The position numbers and the translations under genes were made by a program. Under the pieces are notes generated by a model. The model did no database searches. It saw only the letters and a list, made by a program, of their open reading frames with translations, and was not told the DNA's origin. Below, piece by piece: positions 24,405-33,158 of a stretch of DNA of 64,000 nucleotides. The DNA is from Rhodospirillales bacterium (GTDB lineage Bacteria > Pseudomonadota > Alphaproteobacteria > Micavibrionales > Micavibrionaceae). Position 1 is the stretch's first letter. Each line of letters starts with the position of its first letter. The stretch spans positions 1,240,001-1,304,000 of the forward strand of contig CP060238.1 of assembly GCA_023898765.1 (NCBI GenBank), in the 5' to 3' direction.

Positions 24405-24911
24405 TTCCGCTTTCTTTTCCTCAGCAGCCTCTTCAGCCTTTGCCTCTTCAGCAGGGGCCTCTTCAGCCTTGGCTTCTTCTGCAGCGGGCGCCTCTTCAGC
24501 CGGGGCGGCAGCTTCCGCGGCTTTTGCAGCCTTGGCTTCTTCTTCTGCGGCTTTGGCGGCTTCAGCAGCGGCTTTTTGCTTTTCTTTTTTCTCTTCGATC
24601 CGCATGGTCGTTTTCTCGGACGGCGCTGATTTTTTCGGGTTGACCCGTACGGCCGGTTTGGGGACCAGTCCGGCGTCGCTCAGGAAAATCTCGATCCGGC
24701 GGGACGGCTGCGCGCCCTGGCCGAGCCAGTATTTGACGCGTTCTTCGTTGAATTTGACGCGGTCGCCGCTTTCTGTTGAAAGAAGCGGGTTGTACGTGCC
24801 CAGTTTTTCGATAAACCGGCCGTCGCGGTCCATACGTTTATCTGCGACCACGATGGAATAATGCGGGCGTTTTTTCCGGCCGCCGCGTGCCAGTCTCATT
24901 GCTAGTGCCAT
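24402..24911 (-). CDS. rpsP: 30S ribosomal protein S16 with long Ala/Glu/Lys tail
   Basis: 169 residues; S16 is usually 80-110. The core (about 1-85) is standard: MRLARGGRKKRPHYSIVVAD, RDGRFIEKLGTYNPL, RVKYWLGQGAQPS. The tail from about residue 105 is a run of Ala, Glu and Lys (EEKKEKQKAAAEAAKAAEEE and then repeats of AEEAKAEEAPA type). A good AAAGGAG lies before the ATG. It has the same kind of tail as L19, encoded in the same operon. Confidence 0.96.
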   Translation of the reverse strand: MALAMRLARGGRKKRPHYSIVVADKRMDRDGRFIEKLGTYNPLLSTESGDRVKFNEERVKYWLGQGAQPSRRIEIFLSDAGLVPKPAVRVNPKKSAPSEKTTMRIEEKKEKQKAAAEAAKAAEEEAKAAKAAEAAAPAEEAPAAEEAKAEEAPAEEAKAEEAAEEKKAE

Positions 24912-24958
24912 TTTTACTTTCTCCTTTGTTAAATGTTTTGGTTAAAAATTAAAAAAAC

Positions 24959-25050
24959 TAACACGAAGCTCTCGAAGCTCTCGAAGAATCACGAAGAGGA
25001 TTCCTTAAAGTCTTCGTGATTTTTGTTTTCTTTAAGTTCTTCGTGTTAAA
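24959..25050. repeat. Family C-like palindromic repeat (copy 3)
   Basis: TAACACGAAGCTCTCGAAG... and ...CTTTAAGTTCTTCGTGTTA form outer arms; AATCACGAAGA and TCTTCGTGATT form inner arms. It occupies the whole ffh-rpsP gap. Confidence 0.8.
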
Positions 25051-25052
25051 AC

Positions 25053-26642
25053 CTATTTCCTCCGCCCCTTTTTCTTCCGGTTCTTTTTGCTGCCGCCACG
25101 GGCGCCCAGCCCTTGGAGTGGATCGGCACCCATGCCGCCGAAGCCCAGGCCGGGCAGGGCCGGGCCACCTAAACCCGGCATCGCGCCGCCTGCGAACGGG
25201 TTGGGACCGAGCGGACCCTCGTTTTGGCTGGCTTCCATATCGGCGGCCAGGGCGTCCGGGTCCATGCTTTGCCCCAGCAGTTCGGCGTCCTTCCCGCCCA
25301 TCAGGCCCTTCATCATGCCCATCATCTTGCCCATGCCCATTTTTTTCATGCGTTTCATGACGGTCTGCATTTGCTGCTGCTGCTTGAGGAGCTTGTTGAC
25401 GTCCTGCACGGACGTGCCGGAGCCTGCGGCGATGCGTTTTTTGCGCGAGGCGTTCATCAGTTTCGGGGCTTCGCGCTCTTGCTTCGTCATGGACAGGATG
25501 ATGGCTTCCTGCTGGCCCATCATTTTTTCATCCACGCCGGCCTGTTCCAGCGCGCCCGCCATTTTTCCAAGGCCCGGCAGCATCTTGGCCATGGCGCCGA
25601 TTCCGCCCATTTTTTTCATCTGGCGCATCTGGGTCAGCAGGTCGTTGAAGTCGAACTGGCCTTTTTTGAATTTTTCCGCCATTTTGGCGGCGTCTTCGGC
25701 TTCGATGGTATCTGCGGCCTTTTCGACCAGCGAGACGACGTCGCCCATCCCCAATATGCGCCCGGCGATCCGGTCCGGATGGAAGGGTTCGATCGCGTCC
25801 CATTTTTCACCTGTCCCCATGAGCTTGATGGGCTTGCCTGTGACGGCGCGCATGGACATGGCCGCGCCGCCGCGGGCGTCCCCGTCGATCCTCGTGAGCA
25901 TGATGCCCGTAAGGCCGACTTTCTGGTCAAATTCTCGAGCAATATTCACGGCGTCCTGCCCGGTCATGGCATCGGCGACCAGAAGGGTTTCGACCGGGTT
26001 TGTTTCTTTGGAAACGGCGGCGACTTCCGCCATCAATTCCGCGTCAATCGCAAGCCGTCCGGCGGTGTCCAGCATGACGATGTCATAGCCTTCCTTGCGG
26101 GCGGTTTGCATGGCGCGCCGGGCGATCTCGATCGGGTTTTGGTCTTTGACGATTTCGAGCGTGGCCACGCCGGTTTGTTCTCCCAGAACCGCCAGTTGTT
26201 CCATCGCGGCCGGGCGGGAGGTATCCAGCGAGGCCATCAGGACTTTCTTGCGGTGCTTTTCGGTGAGGAAACGTGCGATCTTGGCCGTGGAGGTCGTTTT
26301 ACCGGAGCCCTGCAGCCCGACCATCAGGTAAGCGCAGGGCGGGGTGGCAAAGCGCAGTTCTTCTTCGGTGCTTTGTGCGCCGCCCAGCATTTCGACCATG
26401 GCGTCATGGACGATTTTGACGACCTGCTGGCCCGGCGTGACGGATTTGGTCACTTCCGCGCCGACGGCTTTTGTTTTGACGGTTTCGATAAAGTCTTTGA
26501 CGACCGGCAGGGCGACGTCGGCCTCCAGCAGCGCGACGCGGATTTCCCGTGCGGCTTCGTTGACATCTTCTTCCGTCAGGCTTCCCCGTCCGCGGAGCTT
26601 GTCAAAGACCCCGCCCAGTTTATCGCTCAGACTTTCAAACAT
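25053..26642 (-). CDS. ffh: Signal recognition particle protein Ffh
   Basis: 529 residues. The GTPase targets nascent membrane proteins to FtsY and the translocon. N domain (about 1-85), G domain with GLQGSGKTTSTAKIA, DTAGRLAID and TRIDGDARGGAAMS, then the Met-rich M domain (about 325-440, QMRQMKKMGGIGAMAKMLPG; MKRMKKMGMGKMMGMM). After it comes a Gly/Pro/Leu-rich tail and a basic C-terminus (KKNRKKKGRRK). The tail is longer than in E. coli but usual in alphaproteobacteria. No 4.5S RNA gene was recognised nearby. Confidence 0.98.
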   Translation of the reverse strand: MFESLSDKLGGVFDKLRGRGSLTEEDVNEAAREIRVALLEADVALPVVKDFIETVKTKAVGAEVTKSVTPGQQVVKIVHDAMVEMLGGAQSTEEELRFATPPCAYLMVGLQGSGKTTSTAKIARFLTEKHRKKVLMASLDTSRPAAMEQLAVLGEQTGVATLEIVKDQNPIEIARRAMQTARKEGYDIVMLDTAGRLAIDAELMAEVAAVSKETNPVETLLVADAMTGQDAVNIAREFDQKVGLTGIMLTRIDGDARGGAAMSMRAVTGKPIKLMGTGEKWDAIEPFHPDRIAGRILGMGDVVSLVEKAADTIEAEDAAKMAEKFKKGQFDFNDLLTQMRQMKKMGGIGAMAKMLPGLGKMAGALEQAGVDEKMMGQQEAIILSMTKQEREAPKLMNASRKKRIAAGSGTSVQDVNKLLKQQQQMQTVMKRMKKMGMGKMMGMMKGLMGGKDAELLGQSMDPDALAADMEASQNEGPLGPNPFAGGAMPGLGGPALPGLGFGGMGADPLQGLGARGGSKKNRKKKGRRK

Positions 26643-26655
26643 CTTTTTTCTTTTC

Positions 26656-26794
26656 TTACCACTAAGGACACTAAGAACACGAAGATACCCGGAAAAATAC
26701 GGCGCAGCCGCAGTAAATTTTTAAAGTCTCTTTTGTTTTTATAGCGTGCTAACGCACGCGGATTCTCTGTGCCCTTAGTGTCCTTAGTGGTTAA
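26656..26794. repeat. Family C palindromic repeat (copy 4)
   Basis: Arms TTACCACTAAGGACACTAAG and CTTAGTGTCCTTAGTGGTTAA are near-perfect inverted copies. An inner hairpin GCGTGCTAACGCACGC is also present. It lies just upstream of ffh. Confidence 0.88.
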
Positions 26795-26931
26795 AATAAA
26801 CAAATGCCAAAACAGCCCCGGTGAGCGTAACTTCGCCGACCGGGGTGTACCGTTAAGCACCAACATTTATCCAAAATGCCGGAATTTGAGGGGTTTTATA
26901 GATTGATGGTATTAAAAAGTCAACCTTTGTT

Positions 26932-27020
26932 GTCATCCTGAGCGAAGCGCGTTAGCGCGCAGCCGAAGGATCTTTGTCAATGCTCCCCGTGCAAGATCCC
27001 TCGACTTCGCTCGGGATGAC
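26932..27020. repeat. Family A palindromic repeat (ffh-dapF gap)
   Basis: 89 bp. GTCATCCTGAGCGAAG...AAGGATCT and AGATCCCTCGACTTCGCTCGGGATGAC are the arms. It includes a small inner palindrome GCGCGTTAGCGCGC. It ends 16 bp before dapF. Together with copy C4 it fills most of the 394-bp gap 26643-27036. Confidence 0.88.
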
Positions 27021-27036
27021 GTGTTAGGAGATATCC

Positions 27037-27846
27037 ATGTTGAAATTTAAAAAAATGCATGGGCTCGGGAACGATTTTGTCATCATGGACGGCCGGGGGC
27101 AGGATTTGAACCTGACGCCGGAGCGTATTGCCCGGATCGCGGACCGCCAGCGCGGGGTGGGCTGCGATCAGTTCATCGTGATTGAAACGCCTGAGGCCCC
27201 GGAGGCGAGAGCTTTTATGCGGATTTACAACCCGGACGGCACGCAGGCCGGGGCGTGCGGCAATGCCACGCGCTGTGTGGCGGACATTTTAATGCAGGAA
27301 ACCGGGGAAGACCACGCTGTCATCGAAACGGTGTCGGGCTTGCTCTCTTGCGTTCGGGCCGGGGAATATCTCGTTACCGTGGATATGGGTCCCCCCAGGC
27401 TGGCGTGGCGGGATATTCCGCTTTCGAAAGAATGCGATACGCTTCATTTGCCGCTGGAAGGCGACCCTGTCGCCGTCAGTATGGGCAACCCGCATTGCGT
27501 GTTTTTTGTCGAGGATGCGGAAAACGCGCCGCTGGAAGAATGGGGGCCGCGTTTTGAGAAGGACCTGCTCTTTCCTGAAAAGACCAATGTCGAGTTTGTG
27601 GAAGTGAAGGACAGGCAGCACTTGCGCATGCGGGTGTGGGAGCGTGGGGCAGGCGTGACGCAGGCCTGCGGGTCCGGCGCCTGTGCGGCCGGCGTGGCGG
27701 CGGTGCGCCGGGGGCTGACGGACCGGAAAGTCGCCGTAACGCTCGATGGCGGGGACCTCGTTATAGAATGGCGCGAAGAAGACGGCCATGTCCTGATGAC
27801 GGGCCCTTATGCATATGTTTTTGACGGCAGGCTGGAAATGGTCTAG
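27037..27846 (+). CDS. dapF: Diaminopimelate epimerase
   Basis: 269 residues. Converts LL- to meso-diaminopimelate for lysine and peptidoglycan, without cofactor. Both catalytic cysteines are present: Cys74 in AGACGNATRC and Cys211 in VTQACGSGACAAG. N-terminal KMHGLGNDFVIMDGR and the MGNPHCVFFVED motif match the family. AGGAGATATCC-type sequence before the ATG supplies the ribosome binding site. Confidence 0.97.
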   Translation: MLKFKKMHGLGNDFVIMDGRGQDLNLTPERIARIADRQRGVGCDQFIVIETPEAPEARAFMRIYNPDGTQAGACGNATRCVADILMQETGEDHAVIETVSGLLSCVRAGEYLVTVDMGPPRLAWRDIPLSKECDTLHLPLEGDPVAVSMGNPHCVFFVEDAENAPLEEWGPRFEKDLLFPEKTNVEFVEVKDRQHLRMRVWERGAGVTQACGSGACAAGVAAVRRGLTDRKVAVTLDGGDLVIEWREEDGHVLMTGPYAYVFDGRLEMV

Positions 27847-27882
27847 CGTCCCCCTTCCTTTTTTTTGCAGAAAGGTTCAGAG

Positions 27883-28488
27883 ATGGCCAGAAGCCTTAAT
27901 AAATCGAGGATGCGGAATTCACGCATCGTTCTTGCGCTTGTTCTTTGCGCGGCGTTTTTTACCAAAGCGCTCGTAGGGTATGAAACGCCGTTCCATGATA
28001 TGCTGGATTTCGCGGGATATGTTCTGGTTGCTTTCTGCGCTTTGGGCCGCCTTTATTCAACGGCTTTTCTCGGCGGTTTTAAAAACGAAAAGCTTATCAC
28101 GTACGGCGCGTTTTCGATTTGCCGCAACCCGCTTTATTTCTTTTCCCTTCTGGGAATGACGGGGGTTGCCCTGATTTCGGCGCATCTTGCGATTATTATC
28201 GTGATGCCGCTGACGTTTCTGGTGTTGTACCATTTTCTTATTCTGCGGGAAGAGGCGTTTTTGAAAGAGACATTTGGGCAGGCCTATCTGGATTATATGG
28301 ATTCGACTCCCCGGCTGTTTCCGAATTTCAGGCTTTACAAAGCGCCGCATAAAGTTGAAGTGGCGCCCAAATATCTCAAAAAGGCTTTTCTGGATGCGAT
28401 TTGGTGGTTTGCGGCTTATCCCCTGTTTGAATTTGCCGAGTTTTTGCAAGAGTCCGGTTTGATCAGGCCGGTCTTGATGTTGCCCTAG
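27883..28488 (+). CDS. Isoprenylcysteine carboxyl methyltransferase-family membrane protein
   Basis: 201 residues from ATG 27883 (AAAGG upstream). About four transmembrane segments (about 17-31, 46-65, 87-108 and 110-123). It carries the ICMT/PEMT signature: ITYGAFSICRNPLYFFSLL, then LILREEAFLKETFGQAYLDYMDSTPRLFP. Such enzymes methylate lipids or small molecules; bacteria lack prenylated CAAX proteins, so the substrate is unknown. It lies between dapF and mtaB, 36 bp after dapF. Confidence 0.87.
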   Translation: MARSLNKSRMRNSRIVLALVLCAAFFTKALVGYETPFHDMLDFAGYVLVAFCALGRLYSTAFLGGFKNEKLITYGAFSICRNPLYFFSLLGMTGVALISAHLAIIIVMPLTFLVLYHFLILREEAFLKETFGQAYLDYMDSTPRLFPNFRLYKAPHKVEVAPKYLKKAFLDAIWWFAAYPLFEFAEFLQESGLIRPVLMLP

Positions 28489-28511
28489 AACTCTTGTAAT
28501 AAACGATTATT

Positions 28512-29801
28512 ATGACCAAAAAACATCCGCAGCTTGTGACCTTTGGATGTCGCCTCAACACTTACGAGTCCGAGGTGATGCGCGCCCATGCGTGCGATGC
28601 GGGGCTGGAGGAGGCGATTATCTTCAATACCTGCGCGGTGACCAAAGAGGCAGAGCGGCAGGCGCGGCAAGCCATTCGGCGGGCCCGCAAGGACAATCCA
28701 CACGCTAAAATCATTGTGACCGGCTGTGCGGCACAGATTGATCCCCAGACTTATGCACAGATGGAAGAAGTGGATGTCGTGCTGGGCAATGATGTGAAAC
28801 TGAAGAAGGAAGGGTGGATTTTGAACCCTTCACTCGCACCCTCTCCCCATGGGGAGGGTGAGGGGCATAAGGCTAAAGTCTTCGTCAACGACATCATGTC
28901 CGTGCGCGAAACGGCTTCCCATTTGATCGAAGGGGTGGAGGGGCACGCGCGCGCCTTTGTACAGGTGCAAAACGGGTGCGATCATCGCTGCACGTTTTGT
29001 ATCATTCCTTACGGGCGGGGCAATTCGCGTTCCGTGCCAATCGGTGAAGTTGCCAGGCAGGTTCAAAAACTTGTTGCAAGCGGTTATAACGAAATCGTTT
29101 TTACAGGAGTTGACGTTACTTCTTACGGCGCGGATTTGCCGGGGCGGCCGACGCTGGGGCAGATGATCCGGCGGGTGCTTGCGCTGGTGCCGGAATTGCC
29201 GCGTATTCGTTTGTCCTCGCTTGATCCGGTTGAAATAGACGCGGATCTTTGGGAGCTTATCGCCGGGGAGCCGCGCCTGTGCCCGCATCTGCATTTAAGC
29301 CTTCAGGCCGGGGATAACATGATTCTCAAACGTATGAAGCGGCGCCATACGAGGGAAGACGTGGCGGCGCTGTGTGAAAGGGCGCGGGCCTGCCGGCCCG
29401 ATATGGCGTTTGGCGCGGATATCATTGCCGGCTTTCCGACCGAAACCGACGAGATGTTCCAGAAGACGCTGGATATTGTCGCCGAATGCGATTTGACGTT
29501 CCTGCACGTGTTTCCTTATTCGGAAAGGGAAGGAACGCCGGCGGCCCGGATGCCGCAGGTGCCGCATGACGTGCGTAAAGCGCGGGCGGCGCTCTTGCGT
29601 AAGTTGGGGGACAAACAGGTGGATAAGTTCTTGAGGTTTCATGTGAAACAGACTCGCCAAGTTATTGTAGAGAAAGACAATACCGGGCACACGGAACATT
29701 TTGCGCAGGTCAGGATTGATGGAAATCATTCGCCCGGAAGCCTTCTGCGTGTTAGGATAACGGGCATAGAGGGGGATTGTTTAACGGGAAACGTGCAATA
29801 A
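28512..29801 (+). CDS. mtaB: tRNA t6A37 methylthiotransferase MtaB carrying a repeat insertion
   Basis: 429 residues. Radical-SAM enzyme making ms2t6A37. The N-terminal UPF0004 domain has the three cluster cysteines C13, C41 and C72. The radical SAM motif CDHRCTFC is at 156-163, and a C-terminal TRAM-like region follows. Residues about 106-119 (NPSLAPSPHGEGEG) are encoded by a family B palindromic repeat sitting between the two domains. The stop overlaps the ftsY start by one base (TAATG), so the genes are coupled. Confidence 0.93.
   Translation: MTKKHPQLVTFGCRLNTYESEVMRAHACDAGLEEAIIFNTCAVTKEAERQARQAIRRARKDNPHAKIIVTGCAAQIDPQTYAQMEEVDVVLGNDVKLKKEGWILNPSLAPSPHGEGEGHKAKVFVNDIMSVRETASHLIEGVEGHARAFVQVQNGCDHRCTFCIIPYGRGNSRSVPIGEVARQVQKLVASGYNEIVFTGVDVTSYGADLPGRPTLGQMIRRVLALVPELPRIRLSSLDPVEIDADLWELIAGEPRLCPHLHLSLQAGDNMILKRMKRRHTREDVAALCERARACRPDMAFGADIIAGFPTETDEMFQKTLDIVAECDLTFLHVFPYSEREGTPAARMPQVPHDVRKARAALLRKLGDKQVDKFLRFHVKQTRQVIVEKDNTGHTEHFAQVRIDGNHSPGSLLRVRITGIEGDCLTGNVQ
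28828..28865 (+). repeat. Family B palindromic repeat inside mtaB
   Basis: A near-perfect palindrome centred on CCCCATGGGG with CACCCTC and GGGTG arms, ending GGTGAGGGG. It is read in frame as PSLAPSPHGEGEG. The TGA inside the end motif is avoided by reading GGT-GAG-GGG. Confidence 0.85.
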
Positions 29802-30985
29802 TGGTTTTATGGCGTAAAAAGAAAAATCAGGCCGCGCAGGAACAGGAAGAGCGCGAGGATAAGGTTATTCATCATTCAAAGGATCCCGCGCTGGGTCCTT
29901 TGACCGAATCCGATCCGGAAATGAATCCGGATTTTGTGGAGCGCGAACTGGAAGAAAGCTCGGCGGAAATTCTGGACGAACTCGGGGTGGTGCCTGTGCC
30001 GGAACATACGGCGGTGGCGGACGCGCAGGAAGCGAAAGACCTGAGCGATCATAGCGCGGAAGGGGGCTGGCTTTCACGGCTTTCAAGGGGGCTGTCCAAG
30101 TCCACGAACAAGATTGGGCAGGGGGTTTCGGATATCTTCACCAAAAAGAAGCTGGATGCCGCTGCGCTTTCGGAACTTGAAGATCTTTTGATTTCGGCGG
30201 ATCTGGGGCCTAAAACGGCCGCGCAGCTTGTCTCTGGCCTGTCAGAAACGCGTTTTGATAAAGAGGTGGAGCCCGAAGAGATACGGTCCGCTTTGGCCGA
30301 AAACATGGCGGAAATTCTGGCGCCTGTGGCGGCGCCGCTGGAGATCGAAAAACCGGAAAATGGTCCGTTTGTTGTTCTGGTTTGCGGCGTCAACGGGGCG
30401 GGAAAGACCACGACGATCGGCAAAATGGCCTATGACTGGCATATGCGCCGGCATAAGCCCGTGATGATTGCGGCGGGGGATACGTTCCGCGCCGCCGCGA
30501 TTGAGCAGCTGGAAGTCTGGGCCAAAAAAGCCCATTGCCCGGTTTTGAAAAAGGATATTGGCGCGGACGCGGCGTCCGTGGCGTTTGAAGCCTACGAAAA
30601 GGCCAAGGCCGACGGGGCTGAAATCCTGATGATCGACACGGCCGGGCGTTTGCAGAATAAGGCCAACCTGATGGAAGAGCTGGAGAAAATTGTCCGTGTT
30701 CTGAAGAAGCAGGACGAAAATCTGCCGCATGCCGTTTTGCTTGTGCTGGATGCGACGACGGGGCAGAACGCACACTCCCAGGTCGAGATTTTCAAAGAGG
30801 CGGTGGACGTGACGGGCCTGATCGTGACCAAGCTCGACGGCAGCGCCAAGGGCGGGGTGATCGTGTCTCTGGCGCGTGAATTCGGCCTGCCGATTCATGC
30901 TATTGGCGTGGGGGAGAAAGAAAACGATCTCAGTCCCTTCAAGGCCGAAGATTTCGCCAAAGCCCTGATGGGCGTGGCTCAATAA
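29801..30985 (+). CDS. ftsY: Signal recognition particle receptor FtsY
   Basis: 394 residues from ATG 29801, which overlaps the mtaB stop. Acidic A region (about 10-85), then the NG GTPase domain: GVNGAGKTTTIGKMA, DTFRAAAIEQLEVW, DTAGRLQNKANLMEEL, TKLDGSAKGGVIVSLA and GVGEKENDLSPF at the end. Membrane-associated partner of Ffh, whose gene is about 3 kb away. Confidence 0.97.
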   Translation: MVLWRKKKNQAAQEQEEREDKVIHHSKDPALGPLTESDPEMNPDFVERELEESSAEILDELGVVPVPEHTAVADAQEAKDLSDHSAEGGWLSRLSRGLSKSTNKIGQGVSDIFTKKKLDAAALSELEDLLISADLGPKTAAQLVSGLSETRFDKEVEPEEIRSALAENMAEILAPVAAPLEIEKPENGPFVVLVCGVNGAGKTTTIGKMAYDWHMRRHKPVMIAAGDTFRAAAIEQLEVWAKKAHCPVLKKDIGADAASVAFEAYEKAKADGAEILMIDTAGRLQNKANLMEELEKIVRVLKKQDENLPHAVLLVLDATTGQNAHSQVEIFKEAVDVTGLIVTKLDGSAKGGVIVSLAREFGLPIHAIGVGEKENDLSPFKAEDFAKALMGVAQ

Positions 30986-31040
30986 TCTCCGCCTCTCTCT
31001 GGAAGAGGCGGGAGACTTACCGTAAAAAAGGAGTAATGCA

Positions 31041-31349
31041 ATGGTTCGTGGAGATTTTAATGCGGAGAATGCCGGAAAAACCGGCCGGTTTTCCCTTGGG
31101 GAGGAGGTCCTGCTCAAACATCATTACTATGGGCGTGATTATCTGTTAAAGGCCGAGATCGTTCCACATCGGGCGGCGCCTGACGGCTATTGTGAAGCCA
31201 CGAGGCTTTATTCTCTTGCCATACGGGAAGCAGGCGGGAATTTTTATCGCGGCGCAGAGACATGGGCGTTTTCTTCAGAGATAGAGAAATGCCCCGAAAG
31301 CCGTTCGCCGGTCCCCGGCAGGTCGCTTCCGGCGTTCCGGAAATCCTGA
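31041..31349 (+). CDS. Small hypothetical protein
   Basis: 102 residues, with AGGAG 8 bases before the ATG. The first half resembles a small beta-rich domain (RFSLGEEVLLKHHYYGRDYLLKAEIVPHR), and the C-terminus is Pro/Ser-rich. No family was recognised. The 55-bp gap after ftsY has an imperfect hairpin (CTCCGCCTCT...AGAGGCGGGAG) without a T-run. Confidence 0.55.
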   Translation: MVRGDFNAENAGKTGRFSLGEEVLLKHHYYGRDYLLKAEIVPHRAAPDGYCEATRLYSLAIREAGGNFYRGAETWAFSSEIEKCPESRSPVPGRSLPAFRKS

Positions 31350-31402
31350 GCGGCAGGGTGTTGGTTCATTGAAATATTAACCATTTCGGGCGATAATAGG
31401 CT

Positions 31403-32821
31403 ATGTCGGACGCTTTGAAATCATTCGAAACGCGCGCTTTTGACTCTGCCGGGGAAGCTGTGGCGGCGGCCAGCGGGATTTATAACGCGCATGTGGCGTA
31501 TTTGCGCGAAAGCTTTGATCTTTTTACAAAAAACAAGCTGCCGGCCGGAAAAATCCGGGCCTGTTACCCTTTTGTGAGGATAGAGGCGGGTTCGGCGCGG
31601 CGTCAGCAGGACAGCCGTCTGTCCTACGGTTTTGTACAGGGGGCGGGGCTTTACGAAACGACGCTCACGCGGCCTGACATTTTTGCGCATTATTACGAGG
31701 AGCAAATCGGCCTCCTTCTCAAGAACCATGGCGGATCTGTGGAGATCGGTGTGAGCGATACGCCCGTTCCGCTCCATTTTGCCCTGGGGGAGGATTTTCA
31801 TCTGGAAAAGGATTTGTCGCCCGAGCAGATCAGGGCGCTTCCCGGTCTGTTCGACCAGCCGGATCTGGATATACTGGACGATCAGATCCCGAACGGGACG
31901 TACACTCCCGGAAAAGGGCCAATGCCTCTGGCGCTTTTTACCGCGCCGCGTGTGGATTTAAGCCTGCTGCGTCTGAAACATTACACCGGCACGAAGGCGG
32001 GGGATTTTCAAAATTACGTTATTTTCACGAACTACCAGTTTTATATCGATGAATTTGTAAAAATCGGTGAAAAACTCGCGGGACTGCCCGATTATACCGG
32101 CTTTACCAAACCTGCGGAGGGCGCGCGTTTACCGCAGATGCCGGCTTATCACCTGAAGCGGGCGGATGGATCGGGAATCACCATGGTCAATATCGGGGTG
32201 GGGCCGTCCAACGCCAAAACCATTACGGACCACGTGGCGGTGCTGCGCCCGCATGCGTGGCTGATGCTGGGGCATTGCGCGGGGCTGCGGAACTCCCAGC
32301 GCCTGGGGGATTATGTGCTGGCGCATGGATATTTGCGCGAAGACAACGTGCTCTATCACGATTTGAACCCGACGATTCCCCTTCCGGCTCTGTCGGAAAT
32401 CCAGTTGTCGCTGGAGCAGGCGGTGAGCGAGATTACGGGGCTGGAAGGCTATGAGAAAAAGAAAATCCTGCGGACCGGGACCGTGGCCACGGTGGATGAC
32501 CGGAACTGGGAATTGCGCGCTTCGGTGCGGCAGAATATCCGTTTCAGCCAGAGCCGGGCGATTGCGCTGGATATGGAATCGGGCACGGTCGCGGCGAATG
32601 GCTTTCGTTTCCGTGTGCCTTACGGGACGCTTTTATGCGTGTCGGACAAGCCGCTGCACGGACAGCTTAAACTGCCCGGGATGGCGGACAGTTTCTACCG
32701 CGAAAGGGTGGTGCAGCATTTGCAGATCGGCTTGCGCGCCATGGAGATTCTGCGCGAAATCGGGCCGGAAAAACTGCACAGCCGGAAATTACGCTCTTTC
32801 AACGAAGTCGCGTTTCAGTAA
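31403..32821 (+). CDS. amn: AMP nucleosidase
   Basis: 472 residues, similar to E. coli Amn. Hydrolyses AMP to adenine and ribose 5-phosphate, controlling adenylate pools. The N-terminal Amn domain (IRACYPFVRIEAG, LSYGFVQGAGLYETTLTRPDI) is followed by the nucleoside-phosphorylase-like domain (NIGVGPSNAKTITDHVAVLRPHAWLMLGHCAGLR; ALDMESGTVAANGFRFRVPYGTLLCVSDKPLHG). It is a single gene with no coupled neighbour. Confidence 0.95.
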   Translation: MSDALKSFETRAFDSAGEAVAAASGIYNAHVAYLRESFDLFTKNKLPAGKIRACYPFVRIEAGSARRQQDSRLSYGFVQGAGLYETTLTRPDIFAHYYEEQIGLLLKNHGGSVEIGVSDTPVPLHFALGEDFHLEKDLSPEQIRALPGLFDQPDLDILDDQIPNGTYTPGKGPMPLALFTAPRVDLSLLRLKHYTGTKAGDFQNYVIFTNYQFYIDEFVKIGEKLAGLPDYTGFTKPAEGARLPQMPAYHLKRADGSGITMVNIGVGPSNAKTITDHVAVLRPHAWLMLGHCAGLRNSQRLGDYVLAHGYLREDNVLYHDLNPTIPLPALSEIQLSLEQAVSEITGLEGYEKKKILRTGTVATVDDRNWELRASVRQNIRFSQSRAIALDMESGTVAANGFRFRVPYGTLLCVSDKPLHGQLKLPGMADSFYRERVVQHLQIGLRAMEILREIGPEKLHSRKLRSFNEVAFQ

Positions 32822-32831
32822 ATCTTCCAAT

Positions 32832-32857
32832 AAAAAAGCGCTCCTTTACAGAGCGCT
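32832..32857 (-). terminator. Terminator of the 91-residue protein gene
   Basis: Arms AGCGCTC (32837-32843) and GAGCGCT (32851-32857) around a 7-base loop. On the minus strand TTTTTT follows. It may also act on amn from the other side, though that side is less T-rich. Confidence 0.75.
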
Positions 32858-32882
32858 CTTCCTTCCCGGTGTTCCGGTATTT

Positions 32883-33158
32883 TTAAACCGTGATATCGAC
32901 CACGCTTCCGCGGCCTGAACTGCCGGAAGACCTTTCGGTGTCCTGATTGGCGGAAGCCTGAAATTCTGCCTCTTTTTCGTGGCCGTTATTGCGTGTTTCC
33001 GTTTCCTGTCCTTTTGCTGCCGCCGTTCCGGTGGGGCGCGTTTCGGTCGAGTCTTCACGTACTTCATTTGCCTGACGGGCCGTTTCATTATTGCCGGGCT
33101 GGAACGTGTTTGCCGCCGGAATTTGTTGCTGAATGCCGCTATTGACCAAGCCAACCAT
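32883..33158 (-). CDS. Small polar, probably disordered protein
   Basis: 91 residues, rich in Asn, Glu, Gln, Ser and Thr, with no hydrophobic segment. It starts MVGLVNSGIQQQ and ends SGRGSVVDITV. The polar composition predicts disorder, with a possibly structured conserved tail. A terminator follows, supporting a real gene. Function is not recognisable. Confidence 0.6.
   Translation of the reverse strand: MVGLVNSGIQQQIPAANTFQPGNNETARQANEVREDSTETRPTGTAAAKGQETETRNNGHEKEAEFQASANQDTERSSGSSGRGSVVDITV

Noticed and set aside
25224..26744. A 506-residue open frame opposite ffh
   Set aside because: It is antisense to ffh, with His/Phe-rich composition typical of such shadows.
30987..31015. Terminator after ftsY
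   Set aside because: The stem is imperfect and has no T-run, so it was not called.
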